Part shown: positions 1 through 9,011 of the stretch, in pieces | How positions within the stretch are numbered: position 1 is the first letter of the stretch | Layout of the letters: each line of letters opens with the position of its first letter | Source of the DNA: Welwitschia mirabilis | Taxonomy: Eukaryota; Gnetophyta; Gnetopsida; Welwitschiales | Length of the DNA: 38,086 bases | Assembly (NCBI GenBank): GCA_051453625.1 | Contig: JBOZIK010000001.1 | Location: forward strand, 15,064,432-15,102,517 | Direction of reading: 5' to 3' | Made by a program: the position numbers and the translations under genes | Notes under the pieces: generated by a model | Databases searched by the model: none | Told to the model about the DNA's origin: nothing | The model's input: the letters and a program-made list of their open reading frames with translations, nothing else

Positions 1-87
1 AGGTAACTCATCTCCCTTTTGCTTTTGCCGACGATTTCTTCAATCCGCCTGTGGTTTCTCTTGAAGTTCATTTCTTTGTTATGTTAG

Positions 88-222
88 GGTTCGATCGACG
101 ATCATGAAACCCTATTGAAGGCCATAAAGAGCGTTGATGTTGTGATATCTACAGTCGGATCCGCACGAATAGCGGAGCAATCAAAAATAATTAGGGCTAT
201 CAAGGAAGCGGGAAACGTCAAG
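88..222 (+). CDS. Internal exon of an isoflavone-reductase-like NADPH reductase gene
   Basis: This 45-codon exon is in phase 0 and encodes GSIDDHETLL followed by KAIKSVDVVISTVGS and EAGNVK. This is the Rossmann-fold segment typical of the isoflavone reductase / phenylcoumaran benzylic ether reductase / pinoresinol-lariciresinol reductase family. These are cytosolic NADPH-dependent enzymes of phenylpropanoid metabolism. The exon is bounded by a pyrimidine-rich tract ending in an AG acceptor at 86-87 and a GT donor at 223-224. The family commonly has an intron directly after the GNVK motif. Earlier exons, with the N-terminal glycine-rich NADPH loop, lie left of the window, and the middle of the gene is lost in the 254-1222 gap. 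The family call is firm. The substrate cannot be decided because the substrate-defining residues are not visible. Confidence 0.75.
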
Positions 223-253
223 GTTTTCTCCTTCGTCCTTGCGATTTCAGCAA

Positions 254-1222
254 NNNNNNNNNNNNNNNNNNNNNNNNNNNNNNNNNNNNNNNNNNNNNNN
301 NNNNNNNNNNNNNNNNNNNNNNNNNNNNNNNNNNNNNNNNNNNNNNNNNNNNNNNNNNNNNNNNNNNNNNNNNNNNNNNNNNNNNNNNNNNNNNNNNNNN
401 NNNNNNNNNNNNNNNNNNNNNNNNNNNNNNNNNNNNNNNNNNNNNNNNNNNNNNNNNNNNNNNNNNNNNNNNNNNNNNNNNNNNNNNNNNNNNNNNNNNN
501 NNNNNNNNNNNNNNNNNNNNNNNNNNNNNNNNNNNNNNNNNNNNNNNNNNNNNNNNNNNNNNNNNNNNNNNNNNNNNNNNNNNNNNNNNNNNNNNNNNNN
601 NNNNNNNNNNNNNNNNNNNNNNNNNNNNNNNNNNNNNNNNNNNNNNNNNNNNNNNNNNNNNNNNNNNNNNNNNNNNNNNNNNNNNNNNNNNNNNNNNNNN
701 NNNNNNNNNNNNNNNNNNNNNNNNNNNNNNNNNNNNNNNNNNNNNNNNNNNNNNNNNNNNNNNNNNNNNNNNNNNNNNNNNNNNNNNNNNNNNNNNNNNN
801 NNNNNNNNNNNNNNNNNNNNNNNNNNNNNNNNNNNNNNNNNNNNNNNNNNNNNNNNNNNNNNNNNNNNNNNNNNNNNNNNNNNNNNNNNNNNNNNNNNNN
901 NNNNNNNNNNNNNNNNNNNNNNNNNNNNNNNNNNNNNNNNNNNNNNNNNNNNNNNNNNNNNNNNNNNNNNNNNNNNNNNNNNNNNNNNNNNNNNNNNNNN
1001 NNNNNNNNNNNNNNNNNNNNNNNNNNNNNNNNNNNNNNNNNNNNNNNNNNNNNNNNNNNNNNNNNNNNNNNNNNNNNNNNNNNNNNNNNNNNNNNNNNNN
1101 NNNNNNNNNNNNNNNNNNNNNNNNNNNNNNNNNNNNNNNNNNNNNNNNNNNNNNNNNNNNNNNNNNNNNNNNNNNNNNNNNNNNNNNNNNNNNNNNNNNN
1201 NNNNNNNNNNNNNNNNNNNNNN
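254..1222. other. Assembly gap inside the reductase gene
   Basis: A run of 969 undetermined bases. By position it should hold the remaining middle exons of the isoflavone-reductase-like gene, including the catalytic lysine region. Long apparent reading frames crossing it are artefacts of the N run. Confidence 0.95.
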
Positions 1223-1318
1223 AATTTTGAAATTGGGGAAAATGGCACGGAAGCCACAGCTCTTTATCCGGATGTCAAATATACAACTGTCGATGAGATT
1301 CTCAACCATTTTGTCTGA
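1223..1318 (+). CDS. C-terminal exon (partial) of the isoflavone-reductase-like gene
   Basis: The frame emerging from the gap reads NFEIGENGTEATALYPDV, then KYTTVDEILNHFV, and ends in TGA at 1316-1318. The LYPDVKYTTVDE..L..FV ending is the conserved C-terminus of the isoflavone reductase / PCBER family. It completes the gene whose internal exon is at 88-222, on the same strand and about 1 kb away, which is a normal span for this gene family. The 5' boundary of this exon is hidden in the gap. The frame is open and undamaged, unlike everything to its right, so the gene may be functional. That cannot be confirmed without the missing exons. Confidence 0.75.
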   Translation, partial: NFEIGENGTEATALYPDVKYTTVDEILNHFV

Positions 1319-1362
1319 ATCGATTCTTGCGTCAGCTCAGCGATTGACTCTCATAAATCCTT

Positions 1363-1418
1363 TTATCAGGAGAACCAAATATTCGGTGGCTTATCAGGAG
1401 AACCAAATGGGGTGGCCT
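1363..1418. repeat. 28-bp tandem duplication in the reductase 3' UTR region
   Basis: Two adjacent 28-bp units start TTATCAGGAGAACCAAAT at 1363 and at 1391. The first 18 bases are identical and the remainder is diverged. The pair lies just after the reductase stop codon, so it is probably in the 3' UTR. Confidence 0.7.
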
Positions 1419-1497
1419 TGCAGTTATTATCACCCTCTTTATTAGCATTGAATTTACCCTGCGGGATATCTGCCTTTTAATCTTCGTCCTTTACCTC

Positions 1498-1503
1498 AAT
1501 AAA
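1498..1503 (+). promoter_or_regulatory. Possible poly(A) signal of the reductase gene
   Basis: An AATAAA hexamer lies 180 bases after the stop codon, followed by a T-rich stretch. Position and orientation fit a plant near-upstream polyadenylation element. AATAAA is frequent by chance in sequence this AT-rich, so support is modest. Confidence 0.35.
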
Positions 1504-1650
1504 AATGGCAATGCCCTTTTTTTATATTAAACGTTACTAATACTTTTTAATATTTATTGATTATTACTAAGTGGAATAGTAATGAAATTGATGGCTTATT
1601 TTGTAGATGGATTTTACTATTGTCATGTTCCAAATAAGATGATTTTCTCA

Positions 1651-1742
1651 TGCCTCAAATAGTACCAATAATGCTAGAACCTTATGTGTTATCTTTTGCC
1701 TCAAATAGTACCAATAATGCTAGAACCTTATGTGTTATCTTT
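1651..1742. repeat. Perfect 46-bp tandem duplication
   Basis: Two adjacent copies of a 46-bp unit (starting TGCCTCAAATAGTACCAATA) at 1651-1696 and 1697-1742 are identical by eye. The lack of divergence marks a recent duplication or a local assembly error, in contrast to the heavily mutated DNA that follows. Confidence 0.9.
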
Positions 1743-1965
1743 TGTGTTGAATCTTGTGAATCTTGTAATATTGTCATGTGAGAAATTGTCTTGAGTTATG
1801 AAAAAAATCATGAATAGCACATCATGCATCAAGTTAAAAAAAAAACATTCAAGTTTGTATGTTATGTTTGAAAGATTTATATAAGCCTTTATGGAATTAT
1901 TCAATTTATGAAGGCATGAAGCTTCACAAATTACTTAATTTACATTTGATTAATTTGTTAGCATA

Positions 1966-2070
1966 TGTTGAATTAGTAAGTCCAAGAAAGAAAAGATTTG
2001 TAGAGTTACAGCAAATTTATTTATAATTGAACATCGTTACAATAATAGAAAATATAACTAATGTTGAAAG
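1966..2070 (-). repeat. Left LTR of the small element, first part
   Basis: Aligns by eye with the right LTR over TTAGTAA..CCAAGAAAG and the segment ATTTATTTATAATT..ACATC through AAAATATAACTAATGT. It lacks about 40 bases present in the right copy. The alignment stops where the copia LTR begins at 2071 and resumes at 10854. Confidence 0.75.
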
Positions 2071-2221
2071 TATTAGATTATGTTTTGCCAATTGATGTCA
2101 AACTAATCTTTTCTGTGTAGCAAATTTTGTGTATTTTGTGCATAAAATGTTAACCATTTGTAAGTTAGATGCTGAAGCCATAAATATTAAAATTTGATTG
2201 TCAAGTTCACTTACTCTCTTG

Positions 2222-2815
2222 AGGGGTCAATTGGACTTGCAAGGGGTTGACCACACCTAGAGCATACTCTTAGAATTGAACTGAATTCAAAGGGGTCAAC
2301 CGAATTTTTAAGGAGTCGAATGGACTTATGATCCCAAGAGCTAATATCCCTAAACCGAATGACAAGGGGTCGACTAGACCTATGATACAGTTACTGGATT
2401 TGTGGACCTGAGAATAGTATTCCTGAACTAAATGTCAAGGGGTCGACCAGACTTATGATGGTGTCAACTAGATCTATAAACTTGAGAACAGTACTCCTAA
2501 ACCGATTATTAAGGGGGCGACTGGATCTTTGAAGGGGTTAACTGGACCTGAGCACTATGCAGCTAATATCTCTAAGTCAATCGTCATGGGATCGACTGGA
2601 CATCTGAAGGGGTCGACTGGACCTAATGCAGGAAATTGAAATGATCTTTTATAAGGACTAACGTGCAACTAGACAAAATTGTAGGCGAGTAGATGGGGGT
2701 CGATCAGACCCTAAGGAGTCGACCAAACATGGAGCCATAAGAAACTAGGGTAACTGAAAAGTTCACTCGGGCGACCTGTGTAAGTCACAACACTAGGCGG
2801 GGTTAACCAGACCGA
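2222..2815 (+). repeat. Array of degenerate GTCGAC-centred motifs in copia U3
   Basis: About 14 copies of a loose 16-base motif of the form AGGGGTCGACTGGACCT occur in under 600 bases, for example near 2222, 2242, 2291, 2311, 2365, 2437, 2511, 2533, 2607, 2695, 2713 and 2800. The core GTCGAC is palindromic. Spacing is irregular (about 15 to 85 bases). The same array appears in the 3' LTR (about 9160-10100), so it belongs to the element. It sits in U3 upstream of the TATA-like box, where enhancer motifs are expected. Confidence 0.75.
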
Positions 2816-2927
2816 AATGGAATTAAAATTTTCTATTTGTTATATATCTATTAGATATCCATTTTCTAGGTGTTTATAGCCATTGGAAGCACATTTTTAA
2901 TTGGAATAAACCCTAAAAGCCTTCCAA

Positions 2928-2933
2928 TATAAA
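2928..2933 (+). promoter_or_regulatory. TATA-like box of the copia 5' LTR
   Basis: TATAAA in the context CCAATATAAACACC follows the U3 motif array. The 3' LTR has ATATAAATAGC at the matching place (about 10218-10228). Conservation between both LTRs at the expected U3/R boundary supports a promoter role, probably now dead. Confidence 0.5.
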
Positions 2934-3570
2934 CACCCAAGTGAGATATTACTAAAAAGACTTTTTGACTCTTGATCAAATGCCTGAATGTTGTGATATT
3001 TACTATAGCATCTTGGCATTATACTTCTGACTAAAGAAAGACAATTTATCATTTGTTGTATCTGTATATTCAAGATCAAATCTAGTGCTTTATTTGTTCT
3101 ATTATCTATAAGAGAAGAGATCCATTGAAATCATTGTATCAAAAAACAAGTGATATTTGTGCATCAAGACATGCTTACCGTCATTATTATATCCTCTAAA
3201 GGTTGTAATTGAGCCTGTAAAAGTCTATTAGAAAGGTTAAGACTTAGCTTGAAAAAGTCCATGTGTAAAAGTTACAAATGAACCTGTAATACCTAAAAGA
3301 GTTAACAAAGATTCGGATCAAGCTTGGTGATAAGCTGATCATCGAGAGTAGAGTAGGGAGTTTCCCGAACCACTACAAATCTTGCATGCATCTGATGATA
3401 TTTGTTCTTTTTGTTAGTTTCATTTTTTTAAATACCTCTTAGTTTATCTTTTCATGTACAATTTTATTAGAGATTTATTTTGAACAAGTTTTTGTTATAA
3501 CATGAGTTTATTTTTTTTTTTTCCTTAAATAATCCATTCATCCCCCCTCTAGGGTGCTTGATCCTATTAA

Positions 3571-3584
3571 TTGGTTTTAGAGCT
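3571..3584 (+). promoter_or_regulatory. Degenerate primer-binding site of the copia element
   Basis: TTGGTTTTAGAGCT one base after the 5' LTR resembles TTGGTATCAGAGCT, the initiator-Met tRNA complement, with two changes. Confidence 0.7.
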
Positions 3585-3635
3585 AAGTTAAGTCTATTTT
3601 TAGATTTTAACTAATCTACGCTCTAGAATCCAAAA

Positions 3636-4180
3636 ATGAGTAATCCCTTTATTGATTTTTCAAATACACCCTTCTTAGACACCAGTACTCTTATTGGTAT
3701 TTTTTGGATAGTATGTGGATATATTTTCAAATAGATTACAATCAGTGAAAATGCAAAGGAGTCAAGGAAAAGTGACAAAAGACCAGTTTAAAAATCTGAC
3801 AAAGACAAGAGACCTTCTTTCATGGCAATTGTGCCTCCTTTACAAAATGTGATTGATAAAGAACAGGATGAACTGGAAGATACCTGTCAAGAACTATACC
3901 TAGAATGTGAAAAGTTGGCTAAAAGGATAAATGATTTGAACAAGATTGTAAAATCTCTCATCAAGGAAAAGGATAAAATGGAATCAAGATTCAAGAGGAT
4001 CAAATCTGAAAACTCCGATATCAACCTATAGGTAAAAGAGTTATCTCATTTTGTTAATAAATTTTCTAGTGGGTCTTTCAAATTAGAATAGATGATTGGA
4101 GTTTAAAAAGCTATTGGTGACAAGTTAGGTATTGGGTTCATCTCACAAAAATTTCAAAAGTAGCAAAATCAGGTAACATG
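3636..4180 (+). pseudogene. Copia gag remnant with internal deletion
   Basis: The frame starts with an ATG at 3636 (MSNPFIDFSNTPFLD) and resembles the N-terminus of copia Gag. It jumps within about 60 codons to a lysine-rich, coiled-coil C-terminal segment (ATG at 3822; ELYLECEKLAKRINDLNK) that in this family follows the zinc knuckle. The roughly 200-plus residues of capsid core and the CCHC knuckle expected between are absent. Stops follow SDINL at 4029 and further downstream. This deletion alone would prevent particle formation. The 69-codon open stretch at 3822-4031 is part of this remnant and not a separate gene. Confidence 0.6.
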
Positions 4181-4480
4181 GCAAAGTAAGTTCTTCTCAA
4201 AAGTTACTTAACATTTCTGTGGAAAAATTAGTAATTCAAAACTTTTCTACAATGCTAGAAAATTAATGTTATTCTCAAACTCAGTCAATACAATTCCTTT
4301 TAAATTCATTCCAAAAGGAGATATATCACATAAGTGTAAAATGACTATGTGGGTAAAATATAATTATATTAAAAGCCTTTTAATTTAGACAGCTTTCAAG
4401 GTTTCAAATAGTAGTAGCTAGTATCTGAATAGTGGGTGTTCAAGACATATGACAGGAGATAAATCCAGGTCATAAAGGGA
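4152..4480 (+). repeat. Copy 1 of a duplicated gag-end/protease segment in the copia
   Basis: Starts TTTCAAAAGTAGCAAAATC and contains the copia protease-start motif, readable as SGCSRHMTGDKS near 4435-4470. The first ~58 bases are identical to the segment beginning at 5150; the remainder is more diverged. Here the reading then runs into unrelated sequence at about 4481. Confidence 0.75.
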
Positions 4481-5049
4481 TTTATGAAATTGATTCCACT
4501 AATGGCTATGATGGCTACCTATGTACTCATAATTTACTTAGATGAGTGGTTCTAAATGATACATCAGATTCATTAGAAGATTGTGGTACCACCTATTATG
4601 TTTCCTTCTAAATGGTATGTTCTTATGCATATGGAGATTGCTTTCCATATCTTGAATCTGTTATACCTCTAATAGGCCATTTCTCCTCTACTTCTATGTT
4701 ATTTTCATTTCACTAGTCCTTATCTTGTCTATCCATATATGTTTTCCCCTTTATTTCAACTCTAATATGGTTTTCCCCCTTACTAGCTACCCCATTTGCA
4801 TACTCATCTTATCTTTTCTTTAGCTTTAGGATGTTTCTTCTAATTTCCCCATCTACTTTTGCAATTTTTTTGAGTCCTATTTTCCTAAATATGACATCTG
4901 ATTATTTAAATATCTAATTTATAAGTTCTTTCCCAGTTATCTTCACTAGCTTATTCATATATGTGATGCATTTTTAGCATCTATAACAAGTAGTCTATTT
5001 TAAAAGTATAGAGAAATGCATAATGTTTCTCCACTTACTTAGGTATAAA
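4481..5049. other. Foreign AT-rich stretch inside the copia, before a gap
   Basis: After the protease motif of copy 1 the copia reading frame is lost. About 570 bases of T-rich sequence without recognisable coding or repeat ends follow, up to the 100-N gap at 5050-5149. It could be an insertion, or a contig end from another element copy joined by scaffolding. Confidence 0.5.
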
Positions 5050-5149
5050 NNNNNNNNNNNNNNNNNNNNNNNNNNNNNNNNNNNNNNNNNNNNNNNNNNN
5101 NNNNNNNNNNNNNNNNNNNNNNNNNNNNNNNNNNNNNNNNNNNNNNNNN

Positions 5150-5475
5150 TTTCAAAAGTAGCAAAATCAGGTAACATGGCAAAGTAAGTTCTTCTCAAAA
5201 GTTACTTGTTATTTCTATGGAAAAATTTATCATTCAAATTTTTTGTGTAATGCTACAAAATTAATATTATTCTTGAACTCAGTTATTAATTTTCCTTTTA
5301 AATTAATTCTAAAATAAGGTATACCACATAAGTCTAAAAAGACTATGTGGGTAAAAGCTAATGATCTTAAAACTATTTTAATTTAGATAGATTTCAAGGT
5401 TTCAAATAGCAGTAATTAATATTTGGATAGTAGGTGTTTAAGGCATATGATAGGAGACAAATCTAGATTCAAGTA
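5150..5475 (+). repeat. Copy 2 of the duplicated gag-end/protease segment
   Basis: Begins directly after the 100-N gap. It repeats the segment at 4152-4480, including a mutated protease-start motif (HMIGDKS). Unlike copy 1 it continues smoothly into the copia pol frame, so it is the collinear copy. Confidence 0.75.
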
Positions 5476-6520
5476 ATTAAGCAACTTTGATGAAGAAGAG
5501 GTGACTTTTGGTGATAACAGAAGAGCAAAAATAGAAGGCATTAGAAGCATCGATGAAGATAACCTTTCTAAAATTAATAAATTTCTGTATATAAATAATT
5601 TAAAGCATAATTTATTGAGCATTAGTTAAATATATGACAAAGATTACAAGTTAGTCTTTGATAAATCAAAATGTAAAATTTTGCATGGGAAATCTAATGA
5701 TTTAATTCTTAAAGCAAGTAGAATAGACAACATATATAGCATAAAACAACCATATTCTCCATGTTATTTTTCAAATGTTTCTTAAGAAGAGCTTTGGCAT
5801 AAACGATTAGGTTATGTTAATTATGATTAGTTGAAAATAATTATTCATAAAAACATTGTAAAAGGTATCCCTAAGATGAATGTAGAAAATAAAGGTTTAT
5901 GTGATTTGTGCCAAAAAAGAAAAACAAATAAGGACTTCACATAAAAGTAAAAATCAAACTTCCACAACTATGCTGTTAGAGTTTATTCATATGGAGCTGG
6001 TAGGTCCTACTTAAACTTGAAGTCTAGGTGGTGAATGTTATTTTCTTACTATAGTTGATGACTTCTCTAGATATACTTAGATAACCTTCTTATCATATAA
6101 TTTTGAAACATACAAATGTTGGGTTAAGATATGTAAAAGATTCAAAATGAAAAAGGGTATACCATAAAGAAAATAAAAAGTGATCATGGAGGAGAATTTA
6201 AGAACCATTTTTTTTGAGAAATACTACATTGATAATGGAATTAACCATTAATTTTCAGCTCCAAAAATACTATAAGAAAATGATATAGGTGAATGAAAGA
6301 ATAGAGTCCTTCAATAAATGACATGAATCATGTTAAATGATAAAGAGGTTCTTAAATCATTTTGGGCTGAGGTAGTTAGCATAGCATGCTATATTATACT
6401 CAAAAGTAAATGCTATGTGCTGAAAGATAAAGAACATTTGAGCAAATTTGACTCTAAAGTGAATGAAGCTATACTTTAAATTACTCAACTAGAAGTAAAG
6501 CCTATTGTGTTTTCAACAAG
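5476..6520 (+). pseudogene. Copia protease end, gag-pre-integrase and integrase remnant
   Basis: In order, the frame shows VTFGDNRRAKIEGIRSI, INNLKHNLLSIS, then the GAG-pre-integrase motif WHKRLGYVN, and a cysteine pair in LCDLCQKRK from the integrase zinc region. Further on are HGGEFK with FFEKYCIDNGI and FSAPK, and WAEVVSIACYI from the end of the integrase core. Together they identify the copia integrase, the nuclear enzyme that inserts the cDNA. Stops and frameshifts recur (for example after LLSIS and in GE*KNR), so it is inactive. It lies between the protease remnant and RT as copia order requires. Confidence 0.85.
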
Positions 6521-6879
6521 AGAAGTTTAATGGTAGAAGAATCAATAAATGTATAAATTGATGAGATTGACACAAAACCAAACTGCACAGATGAAGAGGG
6601 AGTCATAACTATAAGCATCCCCATAACTAATGAAGTGACTATTGAAAGTAATGAAGGTCCATCAAAAGAAGGCACACCAAAAAAGCCCTAATTATTAAAA
6701 GAGCATTCTCTAGAATCTATTATTGGAGAAGTTAATTTAAAAATAAAGACAAGAGGTTCTATGAAGGATTTGTATGCTTACATTTATTATGTTTTAAAAA
6801 TAGAACCTAAGAAATTTGAAGAAGTTGAAATTCATGAGGAATGAATAATGGTAATGCAAGATGAGCTACAATAGTTCAA

Positions 6880-8336
6880 GAGGAATGATGTTTAGAAGCT
6901 TGTAGAAAGGCCAAAAGATAAAAAATATCATTAGAATTAAGTGGATTTTTAAAAACAAATGTGATAAAGAAAATAATATCATTAAAAACAAGGTAATATT
7001 AGTAGCACAAGGCTATAATCAGATAGAAGGCATTAATGTAGGGGATACTTTTTCTCCCATTACAAGGCTAAATACCATTAGAATGATTTTATCTTTTGCA
7101 GTCTATAGAAATTTCAAAGTTTATCAAATGGATGTGAAGAGTGCTTTTCTAAATAGAACTTTAATTGAAGAAGTTTATTTAGAGTAATCATAAGGTTTTA
7201 TAGATCCTCATAAAATTAATTATGTGTATAGACTTAATAAAGCCTTGTATAAATTAAAACAAGTTACAAAAGCTCGGTAGGAAAAGCTAGCCACTTTTTT
7301 AAATTAAAATGGATACATTCATGAAACTATAGACAAAATGTTATTTGTAAAGGATTTGAGAAAGGATTTCATTATTATACATATTTATGTTGATAATATT
7401 ATATTCGGTGTCTGAAATGAAAAGTTATCAAAAGAATTTATAACTATTATGATAACTCATTTTAAAATGAATATGTTTGATGAAGTAAAAATATTTCTTA
7501 GACTATAGATCAAAGAATCAAAATATGGGGTATTTATTTCTCAATCCAAATATGCAAGAGATTTAATCTAATGTTTTGGATTATAAAATGCAAATACAAC
7601 TAACACTCCTATGTTTATATCATGTAAAGTAAGTTTGAATGAAAATGGTAAACCAGTGGATCAAAAAGTTTACAGAAATATGATTAGTAATTTACTATAT
7701 TATACTATAACTAGACTAGACATTATGTTTGGTGTAGGATTATGTGCAAGGTATTGATATCAACCAAAAGAATCACATCTACAAGTAGTAAAAAGAATAA
7801 CCGAGTATGTAAAAGGCACATATGATTATAACTTATGGTATGCTACAAAAATATCCTTTAAGCTTATAAGCTTTAGTGATGTAGATTGGGTTGGTTGTAA
7901 AGATAATAGAAAGAGCACAAGTGGAAATTGTTTTCTATTAGGTTTATACGTAGTAAGATGGGAAAGTAAGAAACAAAACTCCATCTCTCTCTCAACTATA
8001 GAAGAAAAATATATTGCAACAGATAGTTGTTGTACTCATCTTTTATGGATGAAAGAAATGCTAAAGGACTTTGATGTTAATTTTGCACAAGTTCCTATCT
8101 TTTGTGACAATACCAGTGCTATAAATAAATTAAAAAATCCTATTTAGCACTTAAAATTTAAACATATTGAGCTAAGGCATCATTTTCTAAGAGATCAAGC
8201 AGAAAAAGAACACATCTTTATGAACTTTATGAGTATAGACCAATAGCTAGCAGATATCTATACTAAACCCCTGAATTTTGATACTTTTCTTTGTCTCAAA
8301 AATAAACTAAGAGTTATCTTGCCATCTTATGGCTGA
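6880..8336 (+). pseudogene. Copia reverse transcriptase and RNase H remnant
   Basis: RT motifs in order: IIRIKWIFKNK, GYNQIEGINVGDTFSPI, MDVKSAFLN, LNKALYKLKQ and the active-site block HIYVDNIIFG, where YVDD has become YVDN. Then come VYRNMISNLLYY and the RNase H blocks SDVDWVGCKDNRKSTSG, SLSTIEEKYIA, and CDNTSAINKLKNP with KHIELRHHFLRD. The frame ends with TGA at 8334-8336 after a conserved copia tail. About ten in-frame stops are present. Several are TAG or TAA where relatives have glutamine, for example before HLKFKHIE and LADIYTKPL. Loss of the second catalytic aspartate and the stops make it dead. The domain identity is certain. Confidence 0.92.
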
Positions 8337-9011
8337 TTGTAGGATGATTAACTAGATTCTAATTTAGTTGATTAGATGTGATTAGTTGACTGGATCAAAA
8401 TCCCAATCACCCAGATCCTCTCAGTTCTATAGGCCCTTCAATGGAAGTTGGCGATGCAGAACAGAGGTTTATTTGCTACATAGGAACTGTATTATCTATT
8501 TTCATCTTTTCAAATGATTATATTTGATTATGTTTATGCTTATGTGTTTTTGTTCTCTTCTTTGTCATTGATGTCAAAAGGAGGAGAATTAGGTGTATGT
8601 TTCTTTTTAATGCTTATAAAAATGCACTTGGTTTTATGCTTTTAATTTGTATCTTAAATATGTTTTTATGCAATTTAAACATTCATATGAGCTTAACATT
8701 TTTCTCTGATGATACTTAAGGATCCAAATGATGTTATCCTATATTTGCAATGAATTTTAAATAATCAAAGTAATAAAAGTTATATAATTAAAATGTGCTT
8801 TTCATAAATAATATGTTCTTAACTCTCCAAATGTGTACCTTAAATTGTTTATATTTTAGCATAAAAAGAGTCTTATCAAAATGTCTTAAATTAGTTCCAA
8901 AGGCTTAATATTTTACAAAGAATAATAGCCATTTTGTGAGGAGGAGTTTTCTTAGTTTTTAAATATTTTTACAACTAAGTATTATTTTCCATGAATTTCA
9001 AAGGAAGCGAT
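8337..9011 (+). other. Copia 3' untranslated region and decayed polypurine tract
   Basis: Noncoding, T-rich sequence between the pol stop and the 3' LTR. It contains a purine run AAAAGGAGGAGAA near 8577. Immediately before the LTR is CAAAGGAAGCGAT (about 8999-9011), which looks like a mutated polypurine tract of the AAAGGGGGAGAT type. Confidence 0.55.

Larger units (their letters stand above)
2071..3569 (+). repeat. 5' LTR of the copia element
   Basis: Starts TATTAGATTATG (TG end mutated; TGTTAGATTATG in the 3' copy) and ends GATCCTATTA (GATCCTATCA in the 3' copy). It aligns along its whole 1.5 kb with 9012-10853 once the 9268-9588 insertion is removed. U3 carries the GTCGAC-like motif array, followed by a TATA-like box near 2928. 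Confidence 0.9.

Noticed and set aside
115-1309. Several 330-370-codon frames on both strands across 115-1318
   Set aside because: Almost all of their length is undetermined bases. Only the plus-strand exon ends at 88-222 and 1223-1318 carry real coding signal.
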